A stretch of DNA of 46,388 nucleotides, taken from NCBI GenBank assembly GCA_020847045.1, contig JADLCT010000042.1, positions 1 through 46,388 on the forward strand. Direction: 5' to 3'. This document shows, in pieces, positions 38,107 through 46,388 of this stretch (position 1 is its first letter; every line of letters starts with the position of its first letter). Both the position numbers and the translations under genes were made by a program. The notes below the pieces were generated by a model, which was not told the DNA's origin, did no database searches, and worked only from the letters and a program-made list of their open reading frames with translations. The stretch comes from Bryobacterales bacterium (GTDB lineage Bacteria; Acidobacteriota; Terriglobia; Bryobacterales; Bryobacteraceae).

Positions 38107-38730
38107 ATGAGCGAGCGTGTGGCCGGAATTCCGGAAATCGAAATCAAGTTGCGCTTGCCGTCGGCGGGCGAGGGGTACAGGCGTTTGGATCTGGCCGGAT
38201 TCACTCTCCGGCGGCCACGAGCGCTCGAACAGAACACCTTATATGATGATGCCGGACAGAGTCTGCGCCGGCGGGGGGATCTGGTGCGCATCCGCCGGTA
38301 TGCCGGACAGGTGCTGCTCACCTATAAGTCGCGGGGAGGCGAGCAACCGGGCAACGTGGCGGGCAGCCGGCACAAGCACCGCCCGGAACTGGAGACGGCC
38401 GTGGCGGACGAGGCGCCTCTGGCCGCGGTGCTGGCGGCGGCGGGCCTGTTTCCGGTACGCCGCTATGAAAAGTACCGGTCTGTGTATGGCCGCGAAGGGG
38501 ATCCGGGGTTGGCGTTGGTGGACGAGACGCCGCTGGGCATGTTCTTGGAGCTGGAAGGGCCTCCGGAGTGGATCGACCGGACCGCCGCCGAGCTGGGTTT
38601 CGGCGTGGGCGACTATATTACGCGCAGCTATTTGAGTCTGCATCAGGAAGAAATGTCCAAACGCGGCCAGGTTGCGGCCGATATGACTTTTGAAGCCTAT
38701 CGCGAGCGGCCGGATGAGACCAGGGACTAA
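38107..38730 (+). CDS. CYTH-domain protein
   Basis: The 207-residue protein has the CYTH fold of class IV adenylate cyclases and thiamine triphosphatases. The family signature EIEIK (ExExK, residues 10-14) is present, followed by a row of charged residues lining the tunnel (LVRIRRY, LLTYKSR, RPELET). These enzymes act on triphosphate-containing substrates and need magnesium or manganese. It may therefore hydrolyse thiamine triphosphate or inorganic triphosphate, or make cyclic AMP; the sequence does not decide. A riboswitch-like RNA lies 40 bases upstream. Confidence 0.82.
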   Translation: MSERVAGIPEIEIKLRLPSAGEGYRRLDLAGFTLRRPRALEQNTLYDDAGQSLRRRGDLVRIRRYAGQVLLTYKSRGGEQPGNVAGSRHKHRPELETAVADEAPLAAVLAAAGLFPVRRYEKYRSVYGREGDPGLALVDETPLGMFLELEGPPEWIDRTAAELGFGVGDYITRSYLSLHQEEMSKRGQVAADMTFEAYRERPDETRD

Positions 38731-38922
38731 CGGGGTCCAGGCGTATGCGCCGGCTGAGAAAGGGTGCAAGAAAGCGTCTCGTAGTACACCCCTAGAAACG
38801 CACTTAGAACCGCGAAGAGGTATGGGAACAACTTGATGGAGATGATATTCTGCGTGTGGAAGTAATTGCCGGTTCGCCAAGGCGGGCCGGTTGACCCAGG
38901 GGAAGCTTAGGAACGAACGGGA

Positions 38923-39378
38923 ATGCTCGCAAGCACGATTATCATAATAGTCTCGGCGGCGTTATTCGTCTACTGGTTCCGGTATAGCTGCGTCTTGATT
39001 CTGAACACCAAGACGGTTCAAAGTTACGCGGCCGACGTGGCGCGTAGCCGGCAGCTTCAGTTCCTGGAAATCCAGCACAGCTTGGAATCTGGCGGCGCGA
39101 TGGCCTATGAGGACATGCGCGCGGGGTTGCGGCGGGATTACGACAAGATTAGCGGGCTGCTGCGCTCGGGGATTCCTCAGCAGAACGATGAGGAGTCCGA
39201 CGCGTATGTGTTGGAGCGGGCCATGCTGGGCATGAGCTTCCGCTGGCTGAACGTGCAGTACGCGGTGGCCTCGAAGTTCTCCGAACGGATCGCCCGCAAG
39301 GCTCTGGTCGAGATGTCGCAAATCGTCGAACACCACGCCAACGCCTTCGGCGAAGCCCTCGCCGCGCAGCGCTGCTAG
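38923..39378 (+). CDS. Single-pass membrane protein with KTVQS segment
   Basis: The 151-residue protein has an N-terminal transmembrane helix (ASTIIIIVSAALFVYWF) and then LNTKTVQSYAADVARSRQLQFLEIQ, a helical cytoplasmic part and a C-terminal RAMLGMSFRWLNVQYAVASKF. The KTVQS and FRW segments recall the protein at 33358. The two may be members of related families with the same layout. No known function. The gene has no strong ribosome site. The 190 bases upstream show no clear promoter or terminator. Confidence 0.55.
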   Translation: MLASTIIIIVSAALFVYWFRYSCVLILNTKTVQSYAADVARSRQLQFLEIQHSLESGGAMAYEDMRAGLRRDYDKISGLLRSGIPQQNDEESDAYVLERAMLGMSFRWLNVQYAVASKFSERIARKALVEMSQIVEHHANAFGEALAAQRC

Positions 39379-39496
39379 CTCCACCCTCACTGGGTTTGCT
39401 CACCAACCGGTCCCGCTCGCGTCAACCATGTGAAGCGGCCCCGGCACCCGCGCCAGAAGTGCGCGATGCGCCTTACGTCCGGCCCGCCCGCTTGCA

Positions 39497-39502
39497 TACA
39501 AT
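39497..39502 (+). promoter_or_regulatory. -10 box TACAAT six bases before the MoxR start
   Basis: TACAAT (39497-39502), six bases, GTG 39509. The -35 region is weak. This probably drives the whole MoxR operon. Confidence 0.6.
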
Positions 39503-39508
39503 AGTCTC

Positions 39509-40510
39509 GTGCCAACCGACGCCGCCCTGCAATCCGCCACCAATCAACTCGAACAGGTCCGCCAGGAAATCGGCCGGATCATTGTCGGCCAGGTCGAGGT
39601 GGTGGAGGGCGTTCTCATCTGCATGCTCGCCGGCGGCCATGTGCTGCTGGAGGGGGTTCCCGGCCTCGGCAAAACCACGTTGCTGCGGACGCTCGGCCGC
39701 GTGTTGAACCTGAAGTACTCGCGCATCCAGTTCACGCCCGATCTGATGCCGGGCGACATTGTGGGCAGCATGATGATGGAGGCCGATGAGCGGGGCATGA
39801 AGTCGTTGCGCTTCCAGCCGGGTCCGATCTTCTCCAATCTGGTGCTGGCCGACGAGATCAACCGCGCCACGCCGAAAACGCAGTCGGCGTTGCTGGAGGC
39901 CATGCAGGAGCGCACGGTGACCAGCGGCCACACGACGCACCACCTGGAGGCGCCCTTCCTGGTGATGGCCACGCAGAACCCCATCGAGATGGAAGGCACC
40001 TATCCGCTGCCGGAAGCGCAGTTGGACCGCTTCCTGATGAAGATTCTGGTCGAGTACCCTTCGCGCGACGAACTAAACCGGATTGTCGAACGCACGATCG
40101 TGAAGGAAGAAGCCAGCGTGTCGCAGATGCTGGCGCGCGACGAGATTCTGGAGCTGCGGCGGGTGTGCCATCAGGTGATGGTGGCGCAGCATGTGCAGGA
40201 TTACGCGATTGACCTGGTGATGGCGACGCAGCCCGGTTCGGACAACGCTCCGGATTCGACGAAGAAGTATATCCGCTATGGCAGTTCGCCGCGCGGCGCG
40301 CAGGCGCTGGTGGAGTGCGGGCGCGTGCTGGCGCTGATGCGGGGACGGTTCCACCTGAGCCTGGACGACATCCGGCAGGTGGCGCCGGCCGTGTTGCGGC
40401 ACCGCATCATTCTGAATTTCGACGCGCATGCCGATGGCGTGGGCACCGAGACGCTGTTGCGGACCGTCATTCAGTCCGTGGCCGCCACAACGAAGGCCGC
40501 CGGGAACTGA
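39509..40510 (+). CDS. MoxR-family AAA+ ATPase
   Basis: The 333-residue protein is a MoxR-type AAA+ ATPase. Walker A is GVPGLGKT (residues 49-56), Walker B LVLADEINRA, and the MoxR-typical ATQNPIEMEGTYPLPEAQLDRF and C-terminal lid are intact. MoxR proteins act with VWA-domain partners as chaperones that insert metals or assemble complexes. The start is GTG at 39509, with no ribosome site and a -10 six bases away. It is followed by DUF58, BatA-type and double-VWA genes on one operon. Confidence 0.93.
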   Translation: MPTDAALQSATNQLEQVRQEIGRIIVGQVEVVEGVLICMLAGGHVLLEGVPGLGKTTLLRTLGRVLNLKYSRIQFTPDLMPGDIVGSMMMEADERGMKSLRFQPGPIFSNLVLADEINRATPKTQSALLEAMQERTVTSGHTTHHLEAPFLVMATQNPIEMEGTYPLPEAQLDRFLMKILVEYPSRDELNRIVERTIVKEEASVSQMLARDEILELRRVCHQVMVAQHVQDYAIDLVMATQPGSDNAPDSTKKYIRYGSSPRGAQALVECGRVLALMRGRFHLSLDDIRQVAPAVLRHRIILNFDAHADGVGTETLLRTVIQSVAATTKAAGN

Positions 40511-40533
40511 GCGGCGCGAAGGCGGCGGCGAAC

Positions 40534-41418
40534 TTGGCTCAGGGTCCACTGATCGACAAACATTTTCTGGTCCGTCTGGAACGGCTGGCCATACACTGGC
40601 AGCAGTCCTTCAGCGGCATCGTGGGCGGACATAACACGTCCCGCTTCGCCGGTCCTGGCCAGGAGTTTCTGGACCACCGGCACTTTCACCAGGGCGACGA
40701 CCTGCGTGCGGTGAACTGGCGCGCCTATATGCGTCTGGAAAAGATGTTCCTCAAGATGTTCCAGATTGAGCCGCGCGTGCCGGTGCGGCTGCTGGTGGAT
40801 GCGAGCGCGTCGATGGCGGCCACGGGCGAGGAGAAGTTTCTCGCGGCGCGGCGGCTGGCGGCGGCGCTTGTATATGTGGGGCTGGTGCGGCTGGACACGA
40901 TGGTGGTGCACACCTTCACGGATACGCTGGGCGAGGCGCGGTTGTGCTCCGGCGGGCGGCACCGCTTTGGTCCGGTCTCCGATTATCTGGGCGCGGCGCA
41001 GGCGGCCGGCAGGACGGACTTTCTGGCCGTGTCCAAGCAGTTCGTCGAGCGCTACGCGCAGCGCGGACTGTTGATCGTGCTCTCCGACTTTCTGACCGAA
41101 GCCGGCTCGACCAAGCCGTTCGACTACCTGGCCGAGTTCGGCCACGAGCTGTTGTTGATTCAGGTGTACGACGAGCAGGACCGTACGCCGCCGTGGACGG
41201 GCGAACTGGAATTGGAGGAGGCCGAGACGGGAGAGCGCCTGGAGTTGGATTTCGACGGCGAGGCGCGCGAACGCTACACGGCCGCCTTCGATGATTGGAG
41301 CGAGCAGTTGCGCCGCTCGGCGTTGCGGCACGGAGGGCGCTATGCGGCCGTTCCGGCCTCGCTGCCCGTGGAAGAGGCCGTGTTCGGACCGCTGGTGCGC
41401 GTGCAGGGAGTGCGGTAG
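40534..41418 (+). CDS. DUF58 domain protein
   Basis: The 294-residue protein is a DUF58 protein, the usual second gene of MoxR operons. It starts with the segment GGHNTSRFAGPGQEFLDHRHFHQGDDLRAVNWRAYMRL, typical of DUF58, and carries a VWA-like fold with a metal site DASAS at Asp89. The start is uncertain: TTG at 40534 is the first plausible one after the MoxR stop, 24 bases downstream. No transmembrane segment is present. It acts presumably as the MoxR partner or client adaptor. Confidence 0.85.
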   Translation: MAQGPLIDKHFLVRLERLAIHWQQSFSGIVGGHNTSRFAGPGQEFLDHRHFHQGDDLRAVNWRAYMRLEKMFLKMFQIEPRVPVRLLVDASASMAATGEEKFLAARRLAAALVYVGLVRLDTMVVHTFTDTLGEARLCSGGRHRFGPVSDYLGAAQAAGRTDFLAVSKQFVERYAQRGLLIVLSDFLTEAGSTKPFDYLAEFGHELLLIQVYDEQDRTPPWTGELELEEAETGERLELDFDGEARERYTAAFDDWSEQLRRSALRHGGRYAAVPASLPVEEAVFGPLVRVQGVR

Positions 41419-41424
41419 CAGCTC

Positions 41425-43347
41425 ATGCACCTGCTCAACTTCAGCCTGGCGGAGTTTCTCACGCTGTTTACGGCGTCTTCGGCCGTGGTGGTGGCGCTCT
41501 ACCTGCTGGACCGTTCGCGGCGGCGGGTGCGCGTGGCGGCGCTTCGCTTCTGGACGCAGTCCTCGCGGCCCGTGGAATCCGAGCAGCGCCGGCGCATACG
41601 GCAGTGGCCCTCGCTGCTGCTGCAACTGCTGAGTATCGCCGCGCTGCTGCTGGCGGCAAGCCAGTTGCGCTGGGGAAGCCGCGAAACAGGCGCACGGGAT
41701 CATGTTTTATTGCTGGACACCTCGGCCTGGAGCGCGGCGCGCACGGCGGGCCAGGGCGGCACGGAAACACTGCTGGACCGCTCCAAGAGCATGGCGCTCG
41801 CCTATGTGCGCGCGCTGCCGGCGGCGGACCGCGTCATGGTAGCGTACGCGGACGGTTTGGCCACTCCCGTGACAGCCTTTGAAAGCGACCGGCGGAGAAC
41901 CGTGGAGGCGCTGCGGCGCGCGGCGCCGGGCGAGTCGGCATTGAACCTGGCGCAAGCGCTGGAGTTCGCGCGGGGTGCATTGCGGCGGCATGCGCGTTCG
42001 GCGGGCGAAATCGTGCTGGCGGGCGGAAACCGCATCATGACGGGCGAAACTTCCCTGCCCTCGCAGTGGCCGGCGAACCTGCGGCTGCTGCTGCCCACGG
42101 GCAATCCCGAAAATGTGGGCATCCGGAAAATCGGGCTGCGCCCTTCGCCCGAGGAGGCCGGGTTGTGGCGCATCCTCGTCTCGGTCCGCAACTATGGCGC
42201 GCGTCCTCATACGGCGGAACTGACATTGTTGTTCGGCGGCGCGCCGGCCGGGGGACGGACACTGCAACTGGCGCCGGGACAGGAGGTGGAGACGGCGATG
42301 GAGTACCGCACGCGCGCGGCGGGACTGCTGGAAGCCCGTGTGCGCGCCGCGGGCGACCGATTTCGCGGCGACGACCGCGCCGTTCTAGAACTGCCGTCGC
42401 AGCCCGAACTGGCCGTCACTGTGTGCAGCGATGAGCCGGAGCTGCTGCGGCCGCTGCTCAGCAGTCTGCCTGTGCTGGCCGTCACGACGCGATCGCGTGC
42501 GCACTGCGAAGCCGCGCCGCCCGAGGGCGTGGCCATTTATGACCGCGCCGCACCCGCGGCCGGTTTCCGCGGCCCGTCCCTGCTGCTGGAGCCGCCGCCC
42601 GGACGTTCGCCTGTGCCGGTGGTCAAGAGCGGCGTCTCCGAACGCATCGACCGGTGGGAGCAGGGCCATCCCTTGGCCGCGGGATTGCGGGCGCAGGATT
42701 TCCGGCTCACGGGGGCCAAGGTGTTTCAACCGGGCGCGGGCGACACGGCTATCGCGTTTGCTCCATCGGGTCCAGTGCTGGTGGCCCACGAGCGGGCCGG
42801 GCAGCCCAAGGTGGTGGTGGCGGGCTTTCATCCCTTGCGCAGCCAGTTGAAGTTTGCACTGGCCACACCGCTGCTGTTTGCCAACGTGCTGCGCTGGCTG
42901 TCGCCGCAAACCTTCCAGCGGACCGAGGTCTACGCCGGCACGGTGGGCGCCGTGACGGCCCCGGTGCGTGAAGACGGCGAGGATCCGAGCGTGGTGGACG
43001 AAAGCGGCGCGGCGCTTCCCTACACGGTGCGTGGCGGCCAACTGCGCACCTACAGCGCTCACACGGGTGCGGTGCGGGTGATTCAGAACGGGCGTGAGCA
43101 AACCTATTCGCTGGCGCTGCCCGAGGTGCCCGGCTCGGTGTGGACGCCGCCGGAACAGGCTCGCCGCGGCGTTCCGGCGCAGGTGGCGGGACTCGCGCAA
43201 GCGCGGGATCTGTGGCCATGGCTGGCGGCGCTCGGCGCGCTTGGCCTGATGCTGGACTGGATATTGTTCGCGCCATCGGGTTCAGGCCGTTTCGGCTCCC
43301 TGTGGCGGTGGCCCCTGCCGCGTAGCCTGGCCGGGAGGGCCCAGTGA
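41425..43347 (+). CDS. BatA-type membrane VWA protein
   Basis: The 640-residue protein has the BatA N-terminal region (two helices with the cytoplasmic basic loop RRRVRVAALRFW between them), a VWA-like domain, a long beta-rich region and a C-terminal transmembrane helix (LWPWLAALGALGLMLDWILFA). The metal site reads DTSAWS, so the last residue of the DxSxS pattern is missing and metal binding is doubtful. It starts six bases after the DUF58 stop and overlaps the next gene by four bases (GTGA). It would lie in the cytoplasmic membrane with its main part outside. Confidence 0.8.
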   Translation: MHLLNFSLAEFLTLFTASSAVVVALYLLDRSRRRVRVAALRFWTQSSRPVESEQRRRIRQWPSLLLQLLSIAALLLAASQLRWGSRETGARDHVLLLDTSAWSAARTAGQGGTETLLDRSKSMALAYVRALPAADRVMVAYADGLATPVTAFESDRRRTVEALRRAAPGESALNLAQALEFARGALRRHARSAGEIVLAGGNRIMTGETSLPSQWPANLRLLLPTGNPENVGIRKIGLRPSPEEAGLWRILVSVRNYGARPHTAELTLLFGGAPAGGRTLQLAPGQEVETAMEYRTRAAGLLEARVRAAGDRFRGDDRAVLELPSQPELAVTVCSDEPELLRPLLSSLPVLAVTTRSRAHCEAAPPEGVAIYDRAAPAAGFRGPSLLLEPPPGRSPVPVVKSGVSERIDRWEQGHPLAAGLRAQDFRLTGAKVFQPGAGDTAIAFAPSGPVLVAHERAGQPKVVVAGFHPLRSQLKFALATPLLFANVLRWLSPQTFQRTEVYAGTVGAVTAPVREDGEDPSVVDESGAALPYTVRGGQLRTYSAHTGAVRVIQNGREQTYSLALPEVPGSVWTPPEQARRGVPAQVAGLAQARDLWPWLAALGALGLMLDWILFAPSGSGRFGSLWRWPLPRSLAGRAQ

Positions 43348-45836
43348 TCTTCGAACGCGCCTGGTGTCTGTTGCTCACGCCTCTGCCGTTGCTGTGGATG
43401 TGGTGGCAATGGGCCATGGTGACGCGCAAGCGCGCGCTCGTTCTGAAGGCCGTGTGTTTCGCGTTGATCGCGCTGGCGCTGGCCGGTCCGGTGCTGAGCG
43501 TGAATGAAACCAAAGTGGCGCTAACCGTACTGGCTGACACGTCGGCCAGCATTCCGGAGCGTGACCTCCAGCGCGCCGGCGGCCTGACCGCCGCCTTACA
43601 GCAGGCCCGGGGCCGCAACGAGATCACCGTTCTGCCGTTCGCGCGGCGGGTCCGCGCGCTGACCGCGGCCGAGCAGGCGGGCGGGCTCCGGCTGCGCGCC
43701 ACCACGGGCGAGGCTGGCCGGGCCACCAACCTGGAAGCCGCGCTGCGCGATGCCGTGGCCGCGCCGCCCGAGGGCATGGTGCCGCGCATCGCCCTGATGA
43801 GCGATGGCAATGAGAACGAAGGCAGCGTCACGCGGGCGCTGTGGCAGGCGCGTTCGCTCGGCGTGCCCGTGGACACCTACCTGCTGCCGGGACGCGAGCG
43901 GCCGGCGCTCCGCCTGGATGGCGTGCGCACGCCGCCCCTCGTGTTCACCGGCGAGCGCTTCCCGATCGAGCTGAACATTCACTCACCACGCGCCACGGCG
44001 GCTAAGCTGACCCTGGCCGCCGAAGGCCACACATTGGGAGGAACGGACGCCGCGCTGCTGGCCGGCGCGAACACCGTTCACGTGCAGGCGAGCCTATCGG
44101 CCGCGGGCGTCGTGGAACTGACCGGATCGGTGGCGGCCGAGGGCATGGGCGAGTTGCGCTTCACGAGGGCCGTCACTCTGCGGCGTCCGAAACTGCTGGC
44201 GCTCAGCCAGGACACGACGCCCGACGCGCACTGGCGCGACGCGATGCGGCAATCTCAGTTCGACGTTACCGAGACCGCCGCGTGGCCGGACGGCCCGCTG
44301 GAGGACTATCAGGTTCTGGTGTTCAACAACTGGGACATGGAGACGCTGAGTCCGCAGCGCAAGGCCGTCCTGGAGGGATATGTGCAACGCGGCGGCGGTT
44401 TGCTGGTGATCGGCGGCGACCACAATTCCTATCTCGACAAGAAGGGCATCGAGGACGCGCTGGACCGCGTGCTGCCCGCCAAGCTCGCGCCGCCCCGCTC
44501 GCCCGAGGGCACCTGCGTGGTGCTCATCGTCGACAAGTCGTCGTCCATGGAAGGCAAGAAGATGGAGCTGGCGCGCATCGCCGCCATCGGCGTGGTGGAA
44601 AACCTGCGTCCCGTGGACATGGTGGGCGTGCTCATCTTCGACAACTCGTTCCAGTGGGCCGTGCCCATACGCAAGGCCGAGGACAAAGGGCTGATCAAGC
44701 GTCTGATCGCCGGCATCACGCCGGACGGCGGCACGCAAATCGCCCCGGCGCTCGCCGAGGCCTACCGGCGCATCGCCCCCGTGCAGGCCACGTTCAAACA
44801 CATCGTGCTGCTCACCGACGGCATCTCCGAGGAGGGCGACAGCATCGCGCTGGCCAAGGAGGCGGCCAGCAACAAGACCACGATCTCCACGGTGGGACTG
44901 GGCCAGGATGTGAACCGCGCCTATCTGGAAAAGGTGGCCGTGTTCGCCAAGGGACGTTCGTACTTTCTCACCGACCCGTCAGGGCTCGAACAGATTCTGC
45001 TGCGCGACGTGATGGAGCACACCGGTTCGACCGCGGTGGAAAAGCCCACGGCGCCCATCGTGGCTACCGAAGCCGAGGTTCTGGAAGGCGTGCCCATCGC
45101 GAAAGCGCCGCCTTTGAAAGGCTATGTGCGTTTCACGGCGAAGCCGACGGCCGAGACGATTCTGAAGATCGACGAAAAAGATCCACTCTATGTGCGCTGG
45201 CAGTACGGACTGGGGCGCTCGGCCGTGTTCGCCTCCGACGCCAAGGCCCGCTGGGCGGCCGACTGGGTGAACTGGGAGGGCTTCGACCGTTTCTGGTCCA
45301 ACGTGATGCGCGACCTGCTGCCGCACGCCCAGCCCGTCGAGGCGTGGCTGGAGCACGACAGCGCCACCAGCGAGATCGCCGCCCACTACCGCCTCGGGCG
45401 CGGCGTTCCCGATCCGGCGCAGCCGCCCGAGGTGTTCCTGTTCGGCCCCGAAGGCTTCCAGCGGCCTGCGCCGCTGCGCAAGGTGGCCGCGGGAACTTAC
45501 ACCGGCGCCGTGGCCGTTGGAGCGCGCACGGGCCTGTTCCGCGCACGGCCGCTGGCCGAATCACGCGCCTTCCCCGAGGTGGGCCTCTACCTGGAGGAGC
45601 GCGAGATGCATGAGTACGGCTCGAACGAAGCCCTCATGCGGCGCATCGCCGCGTTCACCGGCGGGCGGTTTCAACCGGCGGCGAATCTGGCGTTCGACGC
45701 GGCCGGCCGCAGCGCCGCCTCCACGCTGCGGCTTTGGCCCGGATTGCTGCTGCTGGCCGTGCTGCTGAACATCGCCGAATTGATTGACCGCAAGTGGAAA
45801 GGCTTGTGGGAGATTGCCCGCAAGTGGCGCGGGTAG
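43344..45836 (+). CDS. Membrane protein with two VWA domains and a GATase-like segment
   Basis: The 830-residue protein has two N-terminal transmembrane helices, a VWA domain with metal site DTSAS at Asp65, a beta-rich linker, a glutamine-amidotransferase-like segment (about residues 325-365, QVLVFNNWDMETLSPQRK to VQRGGGLLVIGGDHN), a second VWA domain with site DKSSS at Asp397, a long C-terminal extracytoplasmic part and a final transmembrane helix (LWPGLLLLAVLLNIAELI). It starts GTG inside the stop of the BatA-type gene. No cysteine nucleophile is seen in the amidotransferase-like part, so it is probably structural. It closes the operon. Confidence 0.82.
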   Translation: MIFERAWCLLLTPLPLLWMWWQWAMVTRKRALVLKAVCFALIALALAGPVLSVNETKVALTVLADTSASIPERDLQRAGGLTAALQQARGRNEITVLPFARRVRALTAAEQAGGLRLRATTGEAGRATNLEAALRDAVAAPPEGMVPRIALMSDGNENEGSVTRALWQARSLGVPVDTYLLPGRERPALRLDGVRTPPLVFTGERFPIELNIHSPRATAAKLTLAAEGHTLGGTDAALLAGANTVHVQASLSAAGVVELTGSVAAEGMGELRFTRAVTLRRPKLLALSQDTTPDAHWRDAMRQSQFDVTETAAWPDGPLEDYQVLVFNNWDMETLSPQRKAVLEGYVQRGGGLLVIGGDHNSYLDKKGIEDALDRVLPAKLAPPRSPEGTCVVLIVDKSSSMEGKKMELARIAAIGVVENLRPVDMVGVLIFDNSFQWAVPIRKAEDKGLIKRLIAGITPDGGTQIAPALAEAYRRIAPVQATFKHIVLLTDGISEEGDSIALAKEAASNKTTISTVGLGQDVNRAYLEKVAVFAKGRSYFLTDPSGLEQILLRDVMEHTGSTAVEKPTAPIVATEAEVLEGVPIAKAPPLKGYVRFTAKPTAETILKIDEKDPLYVRWQYGLGRSAVFASDAKARWAADWVNWEGFDRFWSNVMRDLLPHAQPVEAWLEHDSATSEIAAHYRLGRGVPDPAQPPEVFLFGPEGFQRPAPLRKVAAGTYTGAVAVGARTGLFRARPLAESRAFPEVGLYLEEREMHEYGSNEALMRRIAAFTGGRFQPAANLAFDAAGRSAASTLRLWPGLLLLAVLLNIAELIDRKWKGLWEIARKWRG

Positions 45837-45845
45837 CCGGCGCGC

Positions 45846-46388
45846 TCACCGCCCGAACAGAAAACGGCCGCGGCGCGGGTCGGCGCCCCCGTCGAGCACA
45901 CCGTCCTTCATCAGGATCAACGCCGGGGCCGAACCGTTACTCCATTCTCCGCGCATCTCGATCCGGTGGCCCAGAGCGCGCATGCCTTCGGCGGCGGCTG
46001 GCTCCATGCGGCGTTCCAGGCTGACACGGCCGGGCACGAATTCATGCGTGGCGAAGGAGCTGTAAAAATGCTCTGTTTGGAAGCGTGGCGCCTCCACGGC
46101 CTGCTGGGCGCCCATCTCGAAGTCGATCACGTTGAGCAGTACCTGCAACATGGCCTGATCCTGGTTGTCGCCGCCGGGCGTGGACATGATCAGAAACGGC
46201 TCGCCGTCCTTCAACACAAGAGTAGGGCTCAAGGTGACGCGCGGCCGCTTGCCCGCGGCAATGCGGTTGGCGTGACCCTCTGTTAAAACAAAACTCTGGC
46301 CGCGCGTGCTGAGTGGAATGCCCGTGTCTCCGGCGATCACCGAGGGCAGCCATGCGCCGCTCGGAGTGGCGGAAAAGACGTTGCCCCA
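45846..46388 (-). CDS. Gamma-glutamyltransferase family protein, partial
   Basis: The last 180 residues of a gamma-glutamyltransferase are present on the minus strand; the 5' part is outside the window. It begins in the frame W-G-N-V-F-S-A-T-P-S-G, the segment that in the complete paralogue at 18439 follows the nucleophile threonine by about 20 residues, and continues with the same segments (RPRVTLSPTLVLKDGEPFL, STPGGDNQDQAMLQVLLNVI, VEAPRFQTEHF). The two proteins share many identical residues in this stretch, so they are paralogues. It is convergent with the VWA operon. Confidence 0.85.
   Translation of the reverse strand, partial: WGNVFSATPSGAWLPSVIAGDTGIPLSTRGQSFVLTEGHANRIAAGKRPRVTLSPTLVLKDGEPFLIMSTPGGDNQDQAMLQVLLNVIDFEMGAQQAVEAPRFQTEHFYSSFATHEFVPGRVSLERRMEPAAAEGMRALGHRIEMRGEWSNGSAPALILMKDGVLDGGADPRRGRFLFGR

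Overview
The window is GC-rich, about 46.4 kb of bacterial chromosome, and reads as an acidobacterium of the Solibacter/Bryobacter group (Bryobacterales). The best marker is the 1005-residue secreted NHL-repeat protein at 12277-15294, whose C-terminal domain is the one first described as a Solibacter-type C-terminal domain (TIGR03437). The secreted amidase/peptidase-like proteins, DUF885 lipoprotein, futalosine-pathway menaquinone genes and several acidobacterial-type unknown families fit this. I see no insertion sequence, phage gene, CRISPR array or rRNA. The region looks like ordinary chromosome rather than an island.

Layout. 1-3.5 kb: tRNA-Leu(CAG) with promoter and terminator, a DUF885 lipoprotein and a secreted unknown. 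3.6-8.2 kb: a double GNAT protein, a 1-Cys peroxiredoxin, a MoCo-sulfurase-like PLP enzyme and a POTRA-type secreted protein. 8.2-12.2 kb: a Tat-exported SelA-like PLP protein, an exported nucleotide-pyrophosphatase-like phosphodiesterase, tRNA-Val(GAC) and an SDR oxidoreductase. 12.3-18.4 kb: the NHL protein, PrmA, an acyl-CoA ligase, DinB and a 57-residue zinc-ribbon protein. 18.4-23 kb: gamma-glutamyltransferase, LexA, DUF72, PhnB-like and DoxX. 23-28.4 kb: an AAA+/VWA pair, a SPOR protein and two unknowns. 28.4-34 kb: RNase T2, PheA, UbiX, an XRE regulator and a run of small or membrane unknowns. 34-37.7 kb: mqnC-mqnA and, divergently, perR-ahpC-ahpD. 37.7-39.4 kb: a gene-free stretch with a riboswitch-like RNA, a CYTH protein and a single-pass membrane protein. 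39.5-45.8 kb: a MoxR-DUF58-BatA-type-VWA operon. The window ends inside a second gamma-glutamyltransferase.

How genes work together. PerR, AhpC and AhpD form a peroxide-defence operon with a PerR-type operator over its promoter; a second peroxiredoxin lies at 4.7 kb. MqnA and MqnC catalyse early steps of futalosine menaquinone synthesis. The MoxR/VWA operon and the AAA+/VWA pair are two separate ATPase plus von Willebrand modules of the chaperone/metal-insertion type.

The most striking signal is in gene starts. At least seven transcription-unit heads carry a -10 hexamer of the form TANNNT exactly six bases before the start codon, and others sit at 5-10 bases. This predicts leaderless or nearly leaderless mRNAs. 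Other points of interest are a palindromic -10 box shared by two divergent genes, 12-bp tandem arrays in the coding regions of both ggt and lexA, a riboswitch-like RNA before the CYTH gene, a 10-codon upstream frame overlapping a membrane-protein start, and a 41-residue secreted peptide. I did not find one clear, wholly new multi-gene system. All calls are from reading sequence by eye; no database search was run.
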